The translations under genes were made by a program, and so were the position numbers. Shown here one piece after another: positions 22,834 to 35,871 of a DNA stretch of 64,000 nt. The notes under the pieces are model-generated. The model saw only the letters and a program-made list of their open reading frames with translations, made no database searches and was not told the DNA's origin. The stretch is from Spirodela intermedia (lineage: Eukaryota > Streptophyta > Magnoliopsida > Alismatales > Araceae): contig LR746265.1 in assembly GCA_902729315.2 (NCBI GenBank), positions 627,501 through 691,500 of the forward strand, read 5' to 3'. Within the stretch, counting starts at the first letter, position 1, and the number at the start of each line of letters is the position of its first letter.

Positions 22834-25800
22834 TCATACCATGGGAAACCACACTAACCTAAAGGTACCGTTTTTTTCCTTCTCTGGGCACTTACAGTCT
22901 ACGTGCTTCTGCTGCTGCTCGGCGTCCCTGCTGCAGGCGCACCTGAGAAGAAAAATAAAATAAAATAAAGTAAAATAAATTCACATCATTAAAGGCCAGG
23001 ACCATACCGCGAGGATTTCGAGCAAAGTTTTTATTTTTTAAAAAAGATATTCACCTGGGCGAGCCCGTCTCCCTCTTGAGCTCCCTCGTAATCTCTCTCA
23101 CATGCGACTTGAGCAAGCTGGACCTGCGATCATCCCAGCCGTCACTTCCAAACCAAGAGAGAGAAAGCAAATGGGATGATTGCACAGACCATGACGGGAG
23201 AGCGGCGGCCACAAGGACTGGGGGTAGCTCCCAGAGTTTTTCAGGTTTGGTAGCCAGCAATGCCGTGCAGAACTCAAGAATGTCGTCTTCCTGAGCAGGA
23301 GAGAGCTTCAGCAGTTCATAGCCTTCACTGTCCCTCAAAAACAGGGAACCCAAAAAAAAAAAAAAAAAAAAAAACAAGAAACAGGGGATGTGGGTCCTAA
23401 GTACTCCGCCATCCTTTTGATCTCTCTGTATAACCAAGAATGAAAACAAAAAGGATGAAGCTAAGAGCATATATATCGATCAAATTCTCCATTCATATCG
23501 CGTTATGGATCACATTCTGGGAGATTGACGCTGATTCCATTCCGATTAAGTAATGGGTCAGTTTTATTAGAAGAATCCATAAACTCCCCCAACAGAAATA
23601 AATTACTGAGATAAAGGGTGGTGCAAATGTTCCAAGGAAGACGAAGAACTTGGCAGCCTGATAAATCGAACAGAGTAGCAGCGTCTAGTTCTGTACCTTG
23701 GAGCTCATCATCTTCCCTGCAGAATGTCCATCCCGGGGATATTCTTGAAGAAAAGTCAGCACACTAACATACTGCTCTCGGACGGAGAGGAAATGGAAGG
23801 AGAACGACATAATATGATCAATCAGCCGCGTCCACTGACTAGAAACGAGGCCCAGTAGAGACAGCTCCTGGGGAACCACGCATTGTAAGTAAACAACGAC
23901 AACAACGACAACAAGCATTCTAAGTAAACACAATGAAAATCTACCATCACAAGAAATGACAAGGAACTTGGAGGGCACAGCTAGAAATAATAATAGGGCA
24001 CTATCAGGATCACCACTACAGACAACTAAAAATCTGCCAGCATCCAGGACCCATCCACAACAGAGAGAGGGATCCTAGATAATAGATATTTATGGGCATG
24101 TTTATTTGGTTCATAATTATATTCAAGCTCATCTCAAGTGGAAAAAAACCCTATCATAACTTACATGAAGGAAGACCTGCAAATATGCCTTTCAAGTTTC
24201 TTTTTTTAAAAATATATATATATATATATATCGGAAGCATCTGCCTTCGAATCCCATAATATTTAGTGTACGATTTCTCAGGATCAAACCGAACCAAGAT
24301 ATTGTGTTTTTCACGCTTTCAGATTCCCCCTGCTGTGCAGCCCAGCTCTGATTAAAAATTTCTGCTTACGTTTATGCCTATCAGTGGTCCATATAAGAAC
24401 AGCTCGTAAACTCTGCACCCAGAGATGTAGCATTTTCATTTCAGTTGGTGGTGACACACAGTGATGATGCAAAAATTAGCGGTTCGTTCTCGAAATCCGG
24501 GATTTTTTAGTAGACCAAAGCAAGGCCCAGACATATCAAATCGTCAGAACAATTTGGCATTGACATGGAGGCGCTGCTAACTCCACAGTCATCTACACTG
24601 CACTAAACTTAACTGATGCCTTATTTTCATGAGATGCGACCGTCTATAGAATGAGGATAAGAATAAAATTAGTATTAAAAATAACAGGCCCACATATAAG
24701 TTTGGTGAGAAAGTTAATTCAAAATCAAAAATTAATTAAGTCAACTACGAGACAGCATATATATACAGGAGAAACTATATCCTACATGCAAAAAAAGAAC
24801 AGAAACTCAGTCAAACTTACCACTATTTCAAGCAAACAATCATCATAGGCTTCGGAGGAGCTTTTCAATGACTCGAGGATCTGAGCCCATTGAACTTTAG
24901 GAGCATCAAAAATCAAGCTGGAACCAGAGAGCAGCTTTAATGTCCTCTTGTTTAGAAGGTAAGCGAGATTCTTTTTCCTCCAACGGTTCCACAGAAGAAA
25001 TGTAGGAAGGTTTTCGCCATCCCTGTTGAAGAAATACATGACTTCAGCTTAATTTAGGCCTCGTGAAGCAATACCCGTGAGTATGTATAAATAGCAAAGA
25101 TACAACGTTGAGAGCACATCCCCCCCCCCCAATACATGAAGTTTTCCAAGCAAAAAAAAGTTTCATTAGAGAGAACAAACAATGCCATTTGAGTGATTAA
25201 AAAAACATGAAAATGAAGCATCCAATGACCATAATGTAGAAATCAAAAAACTGTTCAACTAAACTAGAGTCAAACAACATCCCACAGTAAATGGGATGAA
25301 CAAAGGGGGAAACCTCCTAGAACAATCAACATAAATCAATCAGCATTCTATGAAGAGGAAACTGTTGTACAAGAAAATTGTAGCAAATTTCACAGGTCCA
25401 TAAGGATCAAAGATTGTTATTTCTACAAGCTCATCAACAGGCAATGTCGACCTTACACAGAACATATTATCCGTTACTCGATGGGAGAGATTACAGGAAG
25501 GCATATCCAATTCATAAGTATATGCCATTAGATTCCTTTTGGTTAAATATAATGATAAACAGATAATAGTTTGCATGTACTTTGAAATTTACACTTTGTG
25601 AGCAGTCAAATAAAAGAATTGGACAGAAAAGATGATGGCAAGTCCACCAAACAATAAAAATTGGAAAAAGAGTACATCCCTTGCAAAGCTGCACAACGTC
25701 CCAAACCTTTCCCGGTAGAAACCACGCATATACTGCCAAATCTGAAGAAAGACAGCTCTCGGTCTTGAAAGTCTTAAGTGGTCAAATCCCACATTTCAAA

Positions 25801-27431
25801 AGAGTATTATCAGTTATTCATTTTTATTTCAATTAAAGGGTTCAAATTATAACGAAAATATGTCCACACGGCCATTTCTACTGGGATAAAAAATAAGGCA
25901 TGTTTTGTGATATGTTAAACATTCCACGGGTTACAATAAAAAAAAACAGCCAATGGCTAGTTTACCTGATGGCTAAACCGGCCATAATAACCAATTTCTA
26001 GATGGGAACAAGAAATTGAATATGGTTTTGTGGAACCACTGACAAGGCTGTCACCGATAAGATTAAGGAAATCAATGATATAAGGTAATATTTTTCAAAA
26101 TAATGCATAAAATTTAGATAGTGAAGATATTCGAAGTTTCAAGATCTTAAACGCTGGAAAGTTACACTAGATTTCTTGTTGAAATGAAGAAAAGCGTTGA
26201 GGTTAGTTCACTAACATGAGAGAAATAGCATCGCAAGATTGCTCTTGCAGAAAATCTAACTCAAGACCATCAAAGCTCTTTCCCACAACGAGCTCCAACA
26301 GTGTACCCAGACTTGCCTCACATGAAGATAAACATGATATAGAAGCATGCCTCTCTGCGAACTCTTGAAAGACAAATCCGGAGCAACCAGACGCCCTTTG
26401 TCTCTCGGTCTTCATACCTGGTGTCTTTGTAGGGGAGCAAGGATTTCTGACACTTGCTCCAAGAAAATTTGAAACATCGGGATTTTCCACGAATCCCTTC
26501 TCGGATTCCACGCCAAGATCCATTTCAGTGATAGTATTTATAAGGACATGGAGATGCCTCTCACTTAGAGAGAGGGTCTGAGAGAAAAACTCTAAAACAA
26601 GACTTTTAGCTCTGGAAAGAGATCCTGAAGATAGACGTCTTAGTCCCTGGAATATTTAGACAAGTAAGCTATGTCTGTACTAGCATCTGTTTCATAGTGC
26701 AAAGTCAATTCATTACCTGAGGGAAATAAGAATCAGAAGTAAGTTCAAGTAGTGATGCATCGAGTTCTTTAATCAAGACTTCATAGTCGTCCGACTGACT
26801 AAGATAGCGGAACACCTGATCCATAAGGGTAGACACATTAGTAACAGAAAGTCAAAGCTGCAGCCAAGCATAAAACTCGGTTCAAAACCCAGATATTTCC
26901 AACGAAATGATTACTGAACAGCGGTTGTCCTTCCACGTTGGTCCGCAAAGAAGGCGGAAAAATCGTAGCTCGTGAAAGAAGAATTCTTTGGCCTATGGAT
27001 GGCAAGGATTTTATGGATAGAAACGATCGTATAAAATAGAATTTGGGATCAACAGGCGTCGCAGACAACCTGGAAAAGTGGCATACTAATCAATCAGAAA
27101 CCGGATATGATTCCGATGAATGCTGCGCGAGTTGTATGGACCATTCCGTATATTCAGAAGGGAAAAAATGCCGCGTCGATTTAATCAACTACATACGTCC
27201 TGACAACGTCCGTAAACAGAGAAGATCAAAGGATCAAAGACAGAAGATAATCAGCGCTCTTACTTTCTCGAAGAAGATACCCCATCTGATAGCTTTCTTG
27301 ATATTTTCCTCGTCCCACGATGTGGCCATGCCCGATGAACAGTAACCTGAAGCCAGGATTAGAATATCAACGAACCCCTTGATTAGCTTCATAAGATATT
27401 CCAGGGTTATGTCTGGATGAGGCCGAGCCAT
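22834..27431 (-). CDS. FANCF: Probable FANCF homologue (Fanconi anaemia core complex)
   Basis: The N-terminal exon encodes ATSWDEENIKKAIRWGIFFE, closely resembling the human FANCF segment with TWDPATVRRALQWARYL. By family knowledge FANCF is an adaptor of the core complex in interstrand crosslink repair. Supported minus-strand exons: 27431-27264, 26815-26717, 26646-26212, 25741-25676, 25022-24821, 23867-23697, about 23300-23056 and 22942-22834 (stop). They read on as helical repeat-like sequence, including LPTFLLWNRWRKKNLAYLL, FSFHFLSVREQYVSVLTFLQ and LLKSHVREITRELKRE. Two problems remain. Exon 25741-25676 ends in phase 0 while exon 25022-24821 needs two carried bases, so an exon is missing between about 25670 and 25030. 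The 23697 donor (phase 0) also fits the next exon only if a poor acceptor (GAAG before LSPAQEDD) is used. Treat the model as approximate. Confidence 0.7.
23352..23374. repeat. 23-base poly(A) tract
   Basis: An uninterrupted run of 23 A on the plus strand, hence poly(T) on the coding strand of the FANCF-like gene, about 15-50 bp upstream of the candidate acceptors of its next-to-last exon. Length is likely variable and error-prone. Confidence 0.9.
24212..24231. repeat. (AT)n microsatellite
   Basis: About 20 bp of AT dinucleotides inside an intron of the FANCF-like gene. Confidence 0.85.
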
Positions 27432-27972
27432 CTACGCGGGCGGGTGCGAGCAACGGCGATGGTGGAAGGTGACGAAGTAGGAAGAAGTGGATGAACTACG
27501 AAGATCCGAGGGGGAGACCCGCTCTTCCTCTCTCTCTCATTCACTCACTCACTCACTCAGTGCATCTCTTTCCCGCCATTTCTTCGCTAGAGTATAAATC
27601 GAAATCTTCGTCATTTAGCGGATAAAACTCAAACACCAAAATTATTAAGGACTTTAAAATAAAAATAATGGAGTTGTTTTCCGCCGTTTGACAGACCTGG
27701 AAAACAAAGTGTTTCCTTATCACTAGCTCCCTGGAAAATGGAGTACCAACACAAAAATATTACATTTTAGAAGTAAAAGTAAAATAATAATTTTAGCAAG
27801 AGTTTAAGACAAAATAGTAAAGTGACAATGGTCCTCCGAAAGGGGTGTTTTGGTCATCGCTGATAGAAAAACCCTAGTTTCTCAGGAAGGAGCCATATAA
27901 AGACAGGTCTTCGTTCTGTGCCTGTGGTAGGAGCTTAACGCAACAGGGGACTGGTCGAGCCCTGCCGCCGCC
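27432..27972. promoter_or_regulatory. Divergent promoter, FANCF / RPL23
   Basis: A 541-bp region between two start codons pointing apart. On the RPL23 side a telo-box AAACCCTA lies at 27869-27876, followed by a TATA-like CATATAAAGA at 27894-27903, about 75 bp before the RPL23 ATG. Telo-boxes are characteristic of plant ribosomal-protein gene promoters. The FANCF side has a short CTCACT repeat near 27538-27558. Confidence 0.65.
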
Positions 27973-29497
<1,525 letters not shown>

Positions 29498-29695
29498 TGC
29501 TGCCCTGTCTTTCTTTCTATTTTTCTCAGAGTCTGTAGTTTCTATTGGAACGGAGGATGAATGAGAGTGGGAGGGAAGAGAAGGTTTCCGCCGTCATTTC
29601 CCTCGGCTCTGTGCTCCCGAAGCAACCGGGTTTTTTTTCTTTTTATTTGATCCACCGATAACCTTACACCAATCGGGCCTCCCTACGGTCACCAG

Positions 29696-29734
<39 letters not shown>

Positions 29735-29944
29735 GGTAAGATTCCCTGTATGAACGGGGACACTGTCATGAAATTCACCTCGTATAGGCTCTCCATCACC
29801 ACGTGGCTTCACGGTTGACGCCCAGATATTGGGTGATATATATTATGTAATAATTTCGTGATATTTATCACAATAAGATAATCATCGTAATAATGGGCGG
29901 AGGGGCAAAGGACGGAGGTCCTATACATATCTATATCTATTTTT
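29498..29944. other. Convergent 3' regions of RPL23 and DUF3527 gene
   Basis: Non-coding sequence between two stop codons that face each other. It includes a (CT)n tract and an AT-rich part near 29830-29950; both 3' UTRs should lie here. Confidence 0.5.
29697..29732. repeat. (CT)n microsatellite
   Basis: About 36 bp of pure CT dinucleotides, 200 bp downstream of the RPL23 stop codon. Confidence 0.92.
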
Positions 29945-31748
29945 TTATATATGGGGAGATAGTATTACCTTGGCCATGGCGGGAGTGTGCGCGTGGATAA
30001 TGGCCACGGCGGCGGAGAAAGCCTGCAGGGCTGACAGCCGCCGCCCCTGGAAGGAAACTCTGTACAGCCCTTCCTTCGCCCCCGTCACCCGCAGCGTGGG
30101 TCCTCCACGTTCATTTCCTCCCTGTGAAAAAAATTTTAAGCGTGGGTCCTCCACGTTCATTTCCTCCCTGTGAAAGATTTAATCATACAAGAACAGACGA
30201 TTTACAGAAAGAAAATCAATCAGAAAAATGGGAGAGTAAAGAAGAAGAAGAAGAGATGGAGAGGGGGAGTCTCGCCTCCGTGAATAAGTCAAACGGGCAT
30301 CGGTCAACTTCATACTCTTCTCCGACCTTCGAAGGAGACCACCTGCTGGTCAACACTGTGAGGGGACAGCCGAGGTCCCATCCTCCGCAGGCGCAGCGCC
30401 CACCTGATCTCAATCTCTCTGTGAGACTCGACGGACCCCCCGCCGTACTCGTGGCCGGACCGCCATGAAATCCGGCGGGCACCACCATGACAACTCTCGG
30501 AGGAGGGCCCCCGATTTCCTCCTCCACTTTCTCCTCTTCCGATGAGCCGGCGGCGGGCTTCTCCAGAAACTTGAGGCCCCAGCCGCCGGCCAGGGGCTCC
30601 CGCCGCCGGTCCCTGACGATAATCGCCCCCAGTTCAAGGTTGGGCGGAGGAATCCCTTGATGAACCAGGTCGGCAGCGGCGGCGGCGGCTCTACTTGATT
30701 TATCGAACAGCTTCAACTGGTGGTCCAGGTATGACGGGGAGAGCTCCTCGATGAGGTATCGGCCGCCGCCCTTTCTGAGCCTGGAAGAGTAGGTCGATCT
30801 GAGCAACCCCTTGTTCTTCTTCTGCAATTCCCTTGCAGCGCCTTCGAGATTGGTGGCGAAGAGGACGAACTCGGTCTCCGTGAGTCTCGATCGGGCCTCC
30901 GGGGAGTAACTCGAGGAGCTGGAGACCTTCATCTTCCCGACTAGGCCTACCGCGTCGGCGACTGGCCTTCTCCAGCTCTTCTGGAAGGAACCGTAGGAAT
31001 GGAACATGTACATGAAATCGAGGGCTCTGCCTTCTGGAGATGCCGCCTTCCGCATGCTGGCCGCATACACCTCTTCGCCCTTCTCCCCATCGACCATGAA
31101 GACGAAGCAAGGAATTCCTCTCTCCCATGTCAAATGCAGGAGCCCCTGAGAACAGTCGGAGGCTGACGAGGACCAACCGTCTGAGCTCAACGCAGATCCC
31201 TGTCGACGAGGTTCCATTCCCCGGGAAATGGGCTTCTCCGGTGACCTATCTGGGAAGCTTTCCAGGACCAGAAATCTCTTTTCAGCCAGCTTGCTGAAGT
31301 TGGTCTTCGGCTTCTCATCGCCCTCTGTTGCCTCGATTACCCATTTTCCGCCAGAACGATGGCCAGCTGCTGAAGTATACTCAATTACGAAGCTTCCCAG
31401 TTCATCTTTGCCCCTCGTTCTCCTGCTCGGATTCACGCTGTCAAGGAAAAACCTTGGGTTTAAGCTCAGAGGGATGCGGCATTGGGACAGTGATCTGCTG
31501 ATTATACCTAGTGTCCCCGGGGTGGTACAAAAGTGTTCTGCTAAAGCATGTTGGGAACTATGGAAGCCTCCCCAGTTCTGGGTGTCGAGCTCTCTGTCAC
31601 TCCCCCCCTGGCTACACGATTTCTCCAAGGTCAACGGTCCTCTTGGGTCCAAACTGAGAAAGGAGGATTCCGGTCCCGATGAACTGTAGACTGGCCCGTC
31701 ATCGTCTTTCAATCTGTCACCCGAATTGGAGCATCGACCCGTTACCAT
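29945..31748 (-). CDS. DUF3527 domain protein
   Basis: Plant-specific protein of the DUF3527 family; its biochemical function is unknown. The main minus-strand exon, 31748-30276 (491 codons), starts MVTGRCSNSGDRLKDDDGPV. Family marks are GSFVIEYTSAAGHRSGGKWV near residue 120, GIPCFVFMVDG, a region around EFVLFATNLEG, and the C-terminal LRSGGRCACGGWDLGCPLTV followed by FDLFTE. The family normally continues after FDLF into a last block, and this is found at 30121-29945 (GGNERGGPTLRV, GLYRVSFQGRRLSALQAFS). The two fit in phase 0 through an intron 30275-30122 with a GC donor (GAG|GCGAGA) and a CAG acceptor, giving 549 aa. Reading through without splicing gives 510 aa, ending at 30216. A strong donor-like GTAATAC near the very end leaves the exact C-terminus uncertain. 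A 5' leader intron is likely (acceptor near 31825). Confidence 0.82.
30093..30175. repeat. 46-bp tandem duplication carrying a 3' splice site
   Basis: The 37-bp sequence at 30093-30129 is repeated without change at 30139-30175, period 46 bp. On the minus strand each copy reads TTTCACAG followed by GGAGGAAATGAACG, so each contains a potential 3' splice site for the last DUF3527 intron (exon starts at 30167 and 30121). Confidence 0.95.
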
Positions 31749-34700
31749 CCTCGCCAGAAATCAGCTCTTTTGTGTCCGCTCTAGCAAGCTGATCGTGCTT
31801 GGGAAGATCATTTCGTGTGAAATACCTGAAGAAAAAAGTAAATAAATAGATAAACGTATATATTATTGGGTGAGAAAACATATAAAGGAACAACGAATTC
31901 TCACTAAGGTTTCAAGGATTTTCTTCTGAATAAAAGCATATTCAGTGCATATGGCAAGCTCTGCCAAGGAAAACCGAAGGAAATCTAGACAAATTTCTGC
32001 CAACACAACGGCCATGAATTTACTTCAACTATTCTTTCAGTGTGGTTGACAAGCACCAAACAGGAAACATAGGTCAACACGAGAATCATTGGAGGCTGAA
32101 AGCAGTCAAATCTATGTAAATGAAATCCATTTATACCGAGGCAGAAGCTTGTGAAGTAAGCACCAGATGCATTCTTATCTAGGTGCATATCCCGGGGGAT
32201 GCATCCAAAGAGCACATTCAATTTTGCCGTTCATGATAAAACAGGATATTAGAGTAAACATTAATTGCTTATAGGAAAAATATTAATGGAAATCACGATG
32301 ACAAATGTTCTTGACAAAGTACATGTTACAAGGATTTCTAGGAACATACTTTCCCATCAGAAAATATTACCTGGGAGCCTCAGGCGCTTCTCTGGAACCA
32401 TTGATGTTTCTAGGCAAGAACAAAGAGGGAAAATTTAACAACAAAGGTAAATAAAATATGGCTGAAGACTATTTCTCACTCCTTCATAACTTAATTGACT
32501 CAGATTCTAATATTTTTTGAATCAAAAGCATAATTTTCCCGGCATTCTTCGTCGGCATTAATGGTTCTTCAAAAGGAGAGGAACAAAAAGCTAAAACTGA
32601 TGGATTGGGACCACTTGCTCGGCTACTTATACTTGTTTGTGGGGGCAGACAAGATTTGTGGACCAAGCAGATGGACCGGTTCGGTGCTACTCCTGCTTTC
32701 ACGCATTGATATTTTTCAACAAAGAGCACATAAATTCGTGGCTTCGTGAAGAACGGACAAAAGTTTGGTAAGGGGAGAAAGAGAGAGATTTATCCGTATT
32801 TTCTTCCAAAATATGTTAAATTCTTGCGTCCAGACGGTCGGGAGCAGAGAATAGATGCTCCAAACTCTCTGTCTACGCTGATGGTGACCGCTTCAGATCT
32901 AGGGACTCTCTAAAAATAAATAAAAGCACGAAAAAAAACAATAAAATATTGAAGAAAATGAAATTTCCCAAAAAAAAAAGGCCCGAGCAGTCGGCTCTAT
33001 GACTCGTCGTCAGAATGCGAATCGCAAAATCACAAAAGATTGGACGAAAATCTTTACAGAAATAAGAGGCTGTGAGGCACCGACAGATCGAACAAGGAGA
33101 GCTTGTAGATGAAGGAGACGAGAACAAATAGATGAAATGAAGGAGAAGACCATCAGAAGCCGATAGCCTAAATGAATGAATTACGAACGAACGAGCTATG
33201 GAACGCGAATGAAGGCAAGAGCGAAAGTTCCACCAGATAAGCGAAAGTGAACGCCATTTATCCGAGCTTATGAAGATATGGAAAGGAAGGACCATAGTCC
33301 AGCGCCGTTACCTCTATCCGACCATCCAGGAGCAGAGAGCGAAGCACGGTCAATCCAATACTTCAAAAGACCTCCCCTCCTCGACGGGCAAGAAGATAAA
33401 CGAGGAGACCTCCCCGAGAAGGATTCCTGCCCCCTGATAGCTTCTGGAGAACGAGGGGGAAGGAGATGAGGAACCTGTCTCTCAAAAGTGGGCCTCCCCT
33501 TCGGTAGGGCAGAGGAGGAGGAAGGAGGTGGGAGTAGAGCTCCACTGCCGAGGTGGGCCTAGAAACAGCTCTCCGACGGCATTGGTAACCGTCTCCTCTG
33601 CTCCCCTGTTTAGACAGAGAGTCAGAGGAAAGAGAGAGAAAGAGAGAGACACAGAGAGGGACGGAGAGAGTGGGAAAAGTGGGGGAAACCCATGTTTTGG
33701 GGGGGAGGGGTGCTAGGGGACTCGTGGATGTAGGACCCACCTATGCCCTCCAGTCACCTGCTCCGAGGTGCTGCCCTCATCCTCTGTGGATGCGGCACGT
33801 GTATGGGCGCGGAAGTTTAAACACGCCACATAGAAATAATAAATACCTCATTATTTTTACTTATACTAGTTGATTTATCGATGAATACTGACGTCATTTG
33901 TGTCGACGTGGGCTCCTCCCACGGGGCAATCCACTGTAAACAGTTGGCCCACACAGCCACCGGCCGCCCACGATCTCAACGGTCACTTCTGCCCCCTCAC
34001 CGAAGGATAAGCACGCCATCTGCGTGAGATCTAGAGAGAGAGAGGTCCATTAGAGCAGAGCTAGCTTTCTGGAAGCTTTCTCATCGTCCTCCCGTCCGAC
34101 GTGGACGTTCCGCCCTCACAGCCGGGACACGGCCGTGCAGGTTAACGCGTCAACGTCCAAACTGCCAATACATCCGAATTTCTAGGCTAATTTGACATTT
34201 TCCACGCGGCTTGACCGACACCGCTGATTAAAAAATAGCAATATTACATTAAACTTTATAAAAAACCCAAAAATACTAAATTAAATGGAATGCCTTCAAT
34301 AATTATGGACAAACTGAGAATCTTCGTCAATATTTGAGTAGTTTACGTGTCATTTTAAATCACATAATAATTGGAATATCTTCATATGGTTGAAATATTT
34401 AAAATAGTTCTAGAGAGAGAGAGGGGGGGCCAGAATTCAAACAGAGTTGGAATCTCTTGAATGAGCCTAGAGAGAGAAAGATCCCGGGACAAACCCGCCT
34501 TGATCTACTCCGATCACGAAGTGCCGTCGATGGGATCGAAAATTCACATCCACTTGCAAACTGTCTCTCTCCCTCCCTACATCACGCCGAGAATTTAAAA
34601 CTCGGCCACGGGCATCCTACTCACGAGGAAGATGATCCCGCTGATTCCATTGCCAAGGAGAAGAGATCTCCCCCTTTTGTTCCCTTCTCCCAGGCTTTCT

Positions 34701-35070
34701 TCAGAGAGAGAGAGAGAGAGCGCAAGAGAGATAGGTCTTACTTGTTCACGGGACGGCGATGAAATGTCGTCTACGCTGTCTTGTTCGTCCCCTACTGTAC
34801 CACATGTGAGTGAGCGAGGTCTGAGTTTCATACGTGTTTTATAGGGTTCGCAGTGGCAGGAGGGCGATGGCTGCTGGACGAAGCGTGGGACCCAGTTCTG
34901 GCTACCAATATTAAAAAAAGTTTTATGGGTTTTTAATAAAGAGGAAGACAATAATGGGCCTGGAAGACCCATCTGACTGCGGTCTGACGAGGCCCACTAA
35001 GGGCGACTACCGCATCGAAGTCTGTAGAAGATCTAACCGAACTTCCCGACGGTTCGATCCGGCGGGGATC
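31749..35070. other. Intergenic; DUF3527 leader and promoters
   Basis: Left part (31749 to about 33300): AT-rich with a likely leader intron of the DUF3527 gene; no coding exon recognised. Right part (33300-35070): GA/CT-rich with short repeats such as (AG)n at 34703-34720, and open frames without family resemblance. It should include the promoter of the gene at 35071. Confidence 0.4.
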
Positions 35071-35871
35071 ATGGAAGAGGGGGACGGAATAGCAACCACT
35101 CGCGGCGGCGCCGCCGGCGATCGAGCGGTGGATCTGATCGTCGTGAGCTCCCTAGTCTCAGGGCTGGCATGCTTCCTCAGCGGGGCGCGAACGAGGAGGC
35201 CGCTCTCGGCCGCCATCGGAGCGACTCACGGAGCTCTGAAGGTGGCGAGATGCGTCGGAGAGCTCCGGTTCCCCTCCCTCCGCGGACTGAAACTCGCTTT
35301 CAAGTTCCTGATCAAGGGATATAAGGCCTCAAAACGCTTCAATCTGGTAACGGCGGCGCCCAGGGGATCCTCCGCCGCCTCCAGGAAGCTCGTCGCGTAC
35401 CTGAGGGTTCTCAACGTCGCCAGGTACGCTCGCTGTTTCCTCTTCCACGACGGGTCCGCCGGAGTAGGGTTTCTGAGGAGCTGCTACAAGCTGTCGAGGA
35501 ATTTCTTCAAGGCCTTGGAAGATTTCTCGTTTATCCGGTTGGATTCCGCTCTCAGAGAGAGCCTGGATGCGGTAGCGCTGTCGATTAAGATCGCATTGGT
35601 GGCGGTGGAGCTGGAGAGGATCGCCATTGGAGGGCGTCGAGGGAAGCATTGTCATTGCAGGTCCGCGAGGAGGGGATCTCCTTCGAGTTACGCCGTTCGT
35701 TTGAAGCCGTCGAGAATGGCCGTCGATTGGGGGTTTGAAGGCGCCCAGAGATTCGCAGAGCAGGGATTAATTAGCAAGCAAACTCCGGCAATCGCTCTAT
35801 CAGGATTGCTCTGCTTGTCGATTCCTCTGAACCAGGAGAACCTTCCATCCAAGATCTTACCAAATAAATGA
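35071..35871 (+). CDS. Unrecognised single-exon protein, 266 aa
   Basis: An intact 266-codon frame with GC-rich, coding-like composition. The ATG at 35071 (MEEGDGIATTRGG) is preferred; the frame stays open upstream to 34954. No family is recognised. The N-terminal third has a hydrophobic stretch (AVDLIVVSSLVSGLACFLSG) that could be a membrane segment or signal anchor. It is followed by a basic helical region (LKLAFKFLIKGYKASKRF), then LVAYLRVLNVARYARCFLF and a further hydrophobic helix (AVALSIKIALVAVELE). The C-terminal part is basic and Cys/His-containing (GKHCHCRSARRG). The pattern suggests a small membrane-associated protein. Both function and expression are unproven. A long palindrome lies about 190 bp past the stop codon. 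Confidence 0.6.
   Translation: MEEGDGIATTRGGAAGDRAVDLIVVSSLVSGLACFLSGARTRRPLSAAIGATHGALKVARCVGELRFPSLRGLKLAFKFLIKGYKASKRFNLVTAAPRGSSAASRKLVAYLRVLNVARYARCFLFHDGSAGVGFLRSCYKLSRNFFKALEDFSFIRLDSALRESLDAVALSIKIALVAVELERIAIGGRRGKHCHCRSARRGSPSSYAVRLKPSRMAVDWGFEGAQRFAEQGLISKQTPAIALSGLLCLSIPLNQENLPSKILPNK

Noticed and set aside
23056-23160. A possible 62-nt intron between PSWS and RSSLLKSH in the FANCF-like gene.
   Set aside because: Too short for a typical plant intron and the frame is open throughout, so it was treated as exon.
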